NCBI GenBank assembly: GCA_964452575.1
Contig: CAYVMN010000024.1
Location: 1 to 29,371 of the forward strand
DNA: 29,371 nucleotides
Direction of reading: 5' to 3'
Origin: CAYVMN01 sp964452575
Lineage (GTDB): Bacteria; Desulfobacterota; DSM-4660; Desulfatiglandales; Desulfatiglandaceae
Positions 24,819-29,371 of the stretch are shown piece by piece (within the stretch, counting starts at the first letter, position 1; every line of letters begins with the position of its first letter). A program made the position numbers and the translations under genes. The notes under the pieces were generated by a model. The model had not been told where the DNA came from, did no database searches, and was given only the letters and a program-made list of their open reading frames with translations.

Positions 24819-25412
24819 GATTTTGCCTCCCACATAACCATACATGATCATTGCGAACAGCGCCAGCCAGAAGGGTGGCCGCTTCCGCATCTTCTTGCCA
24901 GTGATCCATACCCGAGACACGGCCCAGAGTGGCCATGTATTCGAGAGGTGTTACCGCCGATAGCCTCATCTTCATGATAAGGAGCGCAGGGAAAAAGGAA
25001 TCAGACCAACAATAGGAATCATAGGATCAAAAAGAATAAAAGAAAAGTGGATAATAACTCTTCCTCTCTTTTTCCGAATAGTAGGAATTACAAGGAGGGA
25101 ATCCTAGATCGTTGGTAAAGGGGGAGAATTAAATCGGGGATAACAATTTATTTAGTTAAGCCTGACCCCATACATTGTTTGGACGAGGGGGCGTCAGGTG
25201 CAACCGCGTTGTTCTGCCGCGCAAGCGCGGCGGGACAACCGGTTGGCAAAAACCGGCGCCCATTCATGTCGACGCGCAAGCGGCGGCGCAAAGCTGAGGA
25301 GCCGGGCGTGATTAAAAGGCAAAGTTTCAAAAACCCGACAAGCGAATTTATAGGGCATATTTTGAAACCGCAAGCAATCGCCCGGTCCCTCTCCAGCGTG
25401 GGGTTGGCAGTT
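24819..25412. other. Intergenic region with strong tandem hairpins
   Basis: About 590 bases with no convincing gene. It contains a CCTGAC/GTCAGG inverted repeat (25161-25198) followed by two consecutive strong hairpins (25209-25256), described separately. The GC-rich run at 25190-25300 contrasts with AT-rich flanks, suggesting an inserted element. Confidence 0.5.
25209..25256 (+). repeat. Two tandem GC-rich hairpins, REP-like
   Basis: Bases 25209-25222 pair with 25225-25238 along the full 14 positions (core GCCGCGC/GCGCGGC with some G-T pairs). Directly after, CCGGTT (25239-25244) pairs with AACCGG (25251-25256) around a 6-base loop. No T-tract follows, so a terminator is unlikely. The layout resembles REP-type palindromic elements; a genome-wide copy count would decide. 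Confidence 0.6.
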
Positions 25413-25748
25413 TCAAACCTTTGTATTGATAAGTCTCTTCAACAGAATATCTTCGATGTTTTGACGTGAATCCAACACGGAAAACACATAAACATATTTG
25501 CCTGATATTCTATAGAGGATTCTCCATGGCGCTATAATCAATTCACGATACTGTAAAATACCATGATCTCGTAGCTCTGGTACAATGCGGCCTCTATCGG
25601 GAAAGACGTTGAGAGTGGAAGCTTTCTGTTTGATTTTTCTGAATACCGTTAGGGCGTTAGATGGGCTATCAATCGCAATATATTCAACAATACGTCGTAG
25701 GTCATTCTCAGCTACATTAGCCCAAATTACTTCATAATTTACGGTCAT
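25413..25748 (-). CDS. RelE/ParE superfamily toxin
   Basis: A 111-residue ParE/RelE-type protein. It shows VIWANVAENDLRRIVEYIA (first strand and helix), AIDSPSNALTVFRKIKQKA, FPDRGRIVPEL, then YRELIIAPWRILYRI and YVYVFSVLDSRQN, in standard order. ParE-like members poison gyrase and RelE-like members cut mRNA at the ribosome; this sequence looks closer to ParE, but the distinction is uncertain. It overlaps the antitoxin stop by four bases (ATGA), the normal operon layout with antitoxin first. Length is normal, so the toxin is probably intact. Confidence 0.9.
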   Translation of the reverse strand: MTVNYEVIWANVAENDLRRIVEYIAIDSPSNALTVFRKIKQKASTLNVFPDRGRIVPELRDHGILQYRELIIAPWRILYRISGKYVYVFSVLDSRQNIEDILLKRLINTKV

Positions 25749-26026
25749 TTTAGTCTTTTAATGAGACCTTTTTCAATATTTTCAAACATGTCCTGCTGAG
25801 ACTTGAATTTCCCTTCTCGTATTTCCTCTTCAGCTTGAGAAATCAATTTCAGCATCCCAATAGCATTTCGCATATCCTCAAAACTTTTGGGATCCTGTAA
25901 AACCGCTTTTGGTTCCCCGTTTTGAGTAATGATGACAGGACGATGCGTTTTGTTGATTTGCTTCAACAAATCGGCTGCTCGTGATTTAAGATAGGTAACC
26001 GGTCTTATGTCTTCTGAAATATTCAT
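25745..26026 (-). CDS. Phd/YefM-type antitoxin
   Basis: A 93-residue type II antitoxin. The N-terminal half has the Phd/YefM fold: EDIRPVTYLKSRAADLLKQI, then RPVIITQNGEPKAVLQDP and the helix SFEDMRNAIGMLKLI. The C-terminal tail (EEEIREGKFKSQQDMFENIE) is charged and would wrap the toxin. A GTG lies three codons earlier but overlaps the GGAGGT ribosome site, so the ATG at 26026, eight bases from it, is preferred. It neutralises the ParE-like toxin encoded next and would bind the operator upstream. Confidence 0.92.
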   Translation of the reverse strand: MNISEDIRPVTYLKSRAADLLKQINKTHRPVIITQNGEPKAVLQDPKSFEDMRNAIGMLKLISQAEEEIREGKFKSQQDMFENIEKGLIKRLK

Positions 26027-26038
26027 TTTTATCACCTC

Positions 26039-26075
26039 CGGTCCTTTTATAGCATCAAATTGGGACCGATGTCAA
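26039..26075 (-). promoter_or_regulatory. Toxin-antitoxin promoter and inverted-repeat operator
   Basis: On the minus strand TTGACA (26070-26075) and TATAAA (26046-26051) are spaced by 18 bases just upstream of the antitoxin gene. CGGTCC at 26039-26044 and GGACCG at 26063-26068 form a 6-bp inverted repeat spanning the -10. This suits autoregulation by the antitoxin or the toxin-antitoxin complex. Confidence 0.7.
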
Positions 26076-26566
26076 GCTACAGTATAGAAACCAGATCCCT
26101 CCCGGACCTGATATCCCCCGCCACCCCCTGCGATCTCTCTCCCTTTGGCTCGAAGGCCCAGTAGTGCTTTCACTTCCTCAACAAAGGGCCTGCTCCCCAC
26201 CCCGGTTAAATAGAAAAACCAGATTTAACGGGCCAGGCAGCGATGCTGCCCGTCCATTTATCATCACGGCCGCTTTCCTGGCCTGATAAAGCCAGTAAAG
26301 CAAACGGCGGCGGTCCTTTGGAAATTTGAGCAGGCCCCGGTTAAATGGTTTTTAAATTTAACGGGGTAAAATTTCCCTCTTATGGCATCGATGGGTGATA
26401 TGCCAGATGTGGCCTGGAATATAACGTCGCTTCGCCCTTGCCATAGACTCTTGGAAATAACGCCCTTTTTGCCCTCGAAAAATCCATTATAGGCCCATTT
26501 CAGGGGCTCACTTTACCACAATTCGACCAAATATCAGCTACTTGCCGTGGCCCGACCCCTGTTTAA
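26076..26566. other. Non-coding region dominated by a nested palindromic element
   Basis: No gene is apparent between the toxin-antitoxin promoter and the nucleoside hydrolase. The part from 26186 to 26366 is a dense set of inverted repeats, listed separately; the remainder to 26566 shows no clear signal. Confidence 0.5.
26186..26366. repeat. Nested palindromic element with repeated GTTAAAT/ATTTAAC arms
   Basis: GTTAAAT occurs at 26205-26211 and 26340-26346, and its reverse complement ATTTAAC at 26223-26229 and 26356-26362, each flanked by C/G runs. They can form two short hairpins or one long arm (ATTTAACGGGCC at 26223 with GGCCCCGGTTAAAT ending at 26346). GGGCCTGCTC at 26186-26195 pairs with GAGCAGGCCC at 26328-26337. 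Inside are GGCAGC-GAT-GCTGCC (26236-26250) and a 10-bp arm GCTTT/CTGGC with GCCAG/AAAGC (26272-26301). The 26223-26346 portion has RYYYAAC and GTTRRRY ends like an integron attC site, but no integrase is in the window. A MITE or structured RNA is equally possible. Confidence 0.7.
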
Positions 26567-27985
26567 GTGATATACCCTCAGACAGATCCCATCCCCTTGG
26601 GAACGGACGGCCTCGTGCCCATTCTGGATGGGAAGTTTCCAGGCAATGTGGGGCCAGTATTGACCATGTTTGCAGGAGCTGACCGACTGGAGCACATCCT
26701 GACCCTTGAGGTCCGTCGGGACATCGTTCAGCTCATGGGCAAGGAGGGCATCATTGCCGTCCTGAACCTGGACCATATCAAGGCCATATTGCCAGAGAGT
26801 GAGGATGTAGTGGCCGAGGATTATGAAATTGAGCTCAAGTCGGATCGCGAGGTGTTTCCTGAGGCTGATGTGCTCAGGGATTTTCTGTGCAACGCCTTTG
26901 GCATGATTCCTATCACCCGGTCGAAACTTCGGCGCATGGCGCAGCTCATTCGCCATAAGAGAGATGGGGGCGCCAGGAAGGTCATCCTAGACATGGATAC
27001 CGGGGTTGATGATGCCATGGCTTTGCTCCTTGCCATGCAGTCACCGGAATTGGAGGTCCTGGGGATCACCGTGGTAGGTGGCAATGTGGGTGTGGATCAG
27101 ACGGCACGGAATACGGCGGCGGTGCTGGCGCATATTCATCCCTTTGTGAAAACGCGATATCCTCAGCTTCCTTTTGTTGCCAAAGGCAGAAAACGCCCAG
27201 ATGGGAGACCGACTGCCGCGGACGTACACGGACCGGATGGCCTGGGCGGGGTCTCCTCGAAGTATTTCACTGAAGAGGCGGAGAGACTCATCCAGGAAAA
27301 TGCCCATAATTTCTTTGTGGACCTTATGGATGCCCACCCGCCGGGTACAATCACCCTGGTGACGACCGGACCCCTCACGAATCCAGGCCACTGGATTCAA
27401 ACGTATCCCGAAACGGTAAAGCGGCTGCAAGGCATCGTCAGCATGGGAGGGGTCTTCTTTCAGGCCGGGAACAGGAGCCAGGCTGCAGAATTCAACATCC
27501 ATTTTGACCCGGCCTCAGCAAGAGAGGTGGTGAAGTTCTGCCGGAAGCCGTTGTCAACAGGTCTCGGCCAGTGGCATGAGACGGTCCCCCTTACCTTCGT
27601 GGGGCTCGATGTGACCCAGCAGGTCCGGTTGCGAAGGCCTGTCCTCGAAGGGGCCATGCGTGCTGGAAAGGACGGGAGACCAGAGTTTGTGCGCGATGTA
27701 ACGCGGTTCTACATGGACTTCTATAACCGAAACGAAGGCCTTGACGGATGCTACCTCCACGACCCGCTCACCGTCGGCTATGCCATGGACCCCTCCTTCT
27801 GTCAGGCAGAGCAGTACCATGTGGAGGTAGAAGATAGCGGGGAATTCACTTCAGGAATGACCGTGGCGGACTACCGCCCCACCAGGCTTTACAAAGATAA
27901 GATGAAGGAGGTCACCTGGGTGTGTTATAAAGTGGATGCAGAAAGATTTGAACGACTCTTTTCAAGAAGGGTGTTGAATATTTGA
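26567..27985 (+). CDS. Nucleoside hydrolase (IUNH family) with N-terminal extension
   Basis: A 472-residue protein. Residues 138-472 are an inosine-uridine nucleoside hydrolase: VILDMDTGVDDAMALLLA with the Asp cluster at 142-149 that binds calcium, GITVVGGNVGVDQTARNT, TLVTTGPLTNP, AEFNIHFDPASAREV, and LHDPLTVGYAMDP with the conserved His-Asp. The enzyme cleaves the N-glycosidic bond of ribonucleosides or related ribosides. The family normally starts at this Asp motif, so the first 135 or so residues (containing GTDGLVPILDGKFPG and DIVQLMGKEGIIAVLNLDHI) are an extra region I do not recognise. The start is GTG at 26567 just after an in-frame TAA, so the extension cannot be longer; an ATG at 26936 would give the bare domain but has no ribosome site. 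Confidence 0.88.
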   Translation: MIYPQTDPIPLGTDGLVPILDGKFPGNVGPVLTMFAGADRLEHILTLEVRRDIVQLMGKEGIIAVLNLDHIKAILPESEDVVAEDYEIELKSDREVFPEADVLRDFLCNAFGMIPITRSKLRRMAQLIRHKRDGGARKVILDMDTGVDDAMALLLAMQSPELEVLGITVVGGNVGVDQTARNTAAVLAHIHPFVKTRYPQLPFVAKGRKRPDGRPTAADVHGPDGLGGVSSKYFTEEAERLIQENAHNFFVDLMDAHPPGTITLVTTGPLTNPGHWIQTYPETVKRLQGIVSMGGVFFQAGNRSQAAEFNIHFDPASAREVVKFCRKPLSTGLGQWHETVPLTFVGLDVTQQVRLRRPVLEGAMRAGKDGRPEFVRDVTRFYMDFYNRNEGLDGCYLHDPLTVGYAMDPSFCQAEQYHVEVEDSGEFTSGMTVADYRPTRLYKDKMKEVTWVCYKVDAERFERLFSRRVLNI

Positions 27986-28098
27986 TCAGGATCAAATAAA
28001 ATAAAAGTGGTTTTAGTCCCCATACGTCCCGAGGCCAACAACTGGATAAAAGTGGAACCAAAAGAGAGAGGGATTTTAATGAGAATTGGTTAATTCCC

Positions 28099-28446
28099 AT
28101 GAAGAACAATTCACCTTTAGGAAACGAGGAACTCGATTTTCTTCATGAATTCAAGAAACGACTCCTCAGAAACTATCCGAACAGGATAAAGCGAGTTAGC
28201 CTTTTTGGATCTCGGGCAACTCGAAAAGCTCATGAGTATTCCGACTATGACGTCTTCATCATGGTGGACAGAAAGGATAGGCAGATTACCGACGATATTT
28301 TCGATTTGTCATACGATATTTATATTGAAAGCGATTTGACCATAGACATCTCACCCGTGATCATGACTGAAGAGTATTTCCAGAATCGCCTCTCCCAGGA
28401 GCGAAAAATAGCCGAGGACATTCAAAAAGAGGGAATCCTTCTTTGA
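28099..28446 (+). CDS. MNT-domain nucleotidyltransferase (antitoxin of MNT/HEPN pair)
   Basis: A 115-residue minimal nucleotidyltransferase. The catalytic motif reads VSLFGSRATRKAHEYSDYDV: GSR, then SDYD supplying two metal-binding aspartates, with a third in LTIDISPVIM. These proteins partner HEPN toxins and can adenylylate them to neutralise toxicity. The gene ends in TTGA, overlapping the HEPN start by four bases. The ribosome binding site is weak. It is full length for the family. Confidence 0.92.
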   Translation: MKNNSPLGNEELDFLHEFKKRLLRNYPNRIKRVSLFGSRATRKAHEYSDYDVFIMVDRKDRQITDDIFDLSYDIYIESDLTIDISPVIMTEEYFQNRLSQERKIAEDIQKEGILL

Positions 28447-28844
28447 AGGAAGAAAACCGATTAAAGAACAGGGATGAAGAACTGGCCCACGCTGATGAGT
28501 CCCTGAAGGCTGGTTATGTTCTCATGGAAAACCGGCTTTACAGGGAAGCCTTACCAAAGTTTTACTATGCCCTTTTTCATGCAATGCGAGCGCTTCTCTT
28601 TACAGAAGGGCTGGAACCACGGAGCCATGAAGGGGTCAGCCACTTGTTTAATCTCCACTTCGTGAAGCCGGGTTTATTCTCTAACGAAAGACATCGTTTT
28701 TTCAAGAGACTCATGAAATACAGGCACGAGGCGGATTATGGCCTTGGATTTGATATCACAGAGAAGGACTGCGACGAATGGCGTTCCGAGGTATCCGGTA
28801 TTATTGTTGAAATAAAGGAATTCCTGTATAAAGAAAATGAATAG
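28443..28844 (+). CDS. HEPN-domain protein (toxin partner of MNT)
   Basis: A 133-residue helical HEPN protein. It shows ADESLKAGYVLMENRLYREA, LPKFYYALFHAMRALLF and RHRFFKRLMKYRHEADYGLG. Arg89 and His95 fit an R-x5-H arrangement like the RNase motif R-x4-6-H, while HEADYG resembles the related PF05168 group that often lacks clear RNase activity, so catalysis is uncertain. The start is TTG at 28443 overlapping the MNT stop; no in-frame ATG near the N terminus fits better. Coupled expression with the nucleotidyltransferase supports a two-gene toxin-antitoxin unit. Confidence 0.88.
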   Translation: MKEENRLKNRDEELAHADESLKAGYVLMENRLYREALPKFYYALFHAMRALLFTEGLEPRSHEGVSHLFNLHFVKPGLFSNERHRFFKRLMKYRHEADYGLGFDITEKDCDEWRSEVSGIIVEIKEFLYKENE

Positions 28845-28891
28845 AGGAATCGGCTAACCTCTCAACTTTCCAAATGGGCAAGGAATTCGAT

Positions 28892-29371
28892 ATGACTGAT
28901 GAAGTCGAGATCAAATTCCAGTGTTCGCCCGATGTAATTGCGGGGCTGTCCCAGCTCAGTGACCTCGGCCCCGATTATTCTCTTTCTCTCCCATCCTCTT
29001 CCGAAACCCACGATACGTACTTCGATACAGAAGACTTTCTCCTCCTGAAACACGGAGCCTCCCTCCGCTGCCGAAAAAAAGGAAATGAACTCAAGGTCAC
29101 CTTCAAGTCAAATGCCCGCGTCAATTCCTCATCCATCACCAGGAAGGAAATCGAAAAAGCGGTGAAGAAGGAGGCATTTCAGGCCCTCGTCCACAGGGGA
29201 AAACCACCCTCATTTGTCCTGCCCATCCTTCGAAGGATCACAGGCGGCCGATCCCTCAAACCTGTGCTAGAGATAGAGAAGCAGAGGCAGCCCAGGGAGA
29301 TCCCACGAACTAACGAAGTGATGGTGGCCGAACTTTGCCTGGACCAGGCCACATTCCGCCGAGAGGGCCGG
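28892..29371 (+). CDS. CYTH domain protein (triphosphatase-like), partial at window end
   Basis: An open frame of 160 codons that runs off the right edge without a stop. It begins MTDEVEIKF, where EVEIK is the CYTH ExExK signature, followed by DTYFDTEDFLLLKHGASLRC with Arg residues for phosphate binding, KVTFKS, ITRKEIE and KPVLEIEKQRQ, all in CYTH order. CYTH enzymes hydrolyse triphosphates such as inorganic tripolyphosphate; some carry a C-terminal CHAD domain, which would lie outside the window. ATG 28892 has AAGGAA six bases upstream; an in-frame ATG at 28874 is an alternative. Confidence 0.88.
   Translation, partial: MTDEVEIKFQCSPDVIAGLSQLSDLGPDYSLSLPSSSETHDTYFDTEDFLLLKHGASLRCRKKGNELKVTFKSNARVNSSSITRKEIEKAVKKEAFQALVHRGKPPSFVLPILRRITGGRSLKPVLEIEKQRQPREIPRTNEVMVAELCLDQATFRREGR

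Noticed and set aside
25179..25469. Plus-strand 96-codon frame across the hairpin region
   Set aside because: It runs through strong palindromes and into the antisense of the ParE toxin gene, with no family resemblance.
27978..27995. Terminator hairpin ATTTGATC/GATCAAAT at the nucleoside hydrolase stop
   Set aside because: Loop is only two bases and the run after it is A-rich, not T-rich, on the coding strand.

Overview
The window looks like chromosomal DNA from an anaerobic bacterium, most likely a Desulfobacterota (deltaproteobacterial) lineage. The hints are a fused LivM-LivG transporter subunit, a two-subunit glycine decarboxylase (GcvPA/GcvPB), a ferredoxin-type disulfide reductase, a DUF6125-like protein and an in-frame UGA that reads as selenocysteine. 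No rRNA or tRNA gene is visible, so taxonomy is inference only.

Left block (about 1-13.6 kb, nearly all minus strand). After an IS200-like transposase remnant comes a long catabolic block, read right to left. It holds an Old Yellow Enzyme/2,4-dienoyl-CoA reductase-like flavo-Fe-S enzyme, an AhpD-like protein whose gene is split by an in-frame UGA (C-x2-U motif, so a probable selenoprotein), and a ferredoxin:disulfide reductase catalytic chain. Then follow a Kbl-like 2-amino-3-ketobutyrate CoA ligase, a complete branched-chain/polar amino-acid type ABC transporter (LivJ-like, LivH, LivM-LivG fusion, LivF), a RidA deaminase, a PhzF-family isomerase and a two-subunit family I CoA-transferase. 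A decayed AhpD-like fragment sits between the livJ and livH genes.

Middle block (14.4-21.6 kb, plus strand). Divergent from the first block, after an intergenic region of about 830 bases with two clear inverted repeats, lie an Lrp/AsnC regulator, GcvT, GcvH, GcvPA, GcvPB, an FAD-dependent pyridine-nucleotide oxidoreductase and LipB. This is a glycine cleavage operon with its own octanoyltransferase. Its flavoenzyme has the single cysteine of CoA-disulfide reductases, not the CX4C of dihydrolipoamide dehydrogenase.

A reasonable inference is that the two divergent blocks cooperate. An amino compound is imported, processed through flavin, RidA, PhzF and CoA-transferase steps, and cleaved by the Kbl-like enzyme to glycine and acetyl-CoA, with the glycine oxidised by the Gcv system. 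The actual substrate cannot be read from the sequence.

Right block (21.6-29.4 kb). This is accessory-looking DNA: a DUF6125-like gene beside a broken 2-hydroxyacyl-CoA dehydratase fragment, a TetR regulator with a palindromic operator, a cupin with a clear promoter, and toxin-antitoxin material. The latter comprises DUF433 with a truncated DUF5615 partner, a ParE/Phd-type pair with its own promoter and operator, and an MNT/HEPN pair. There are also two highly structured non-coding elements, a nucleoside hydrolase with an unexplained N-terminal extension, and a CYTH protein that runs off the end of the window.
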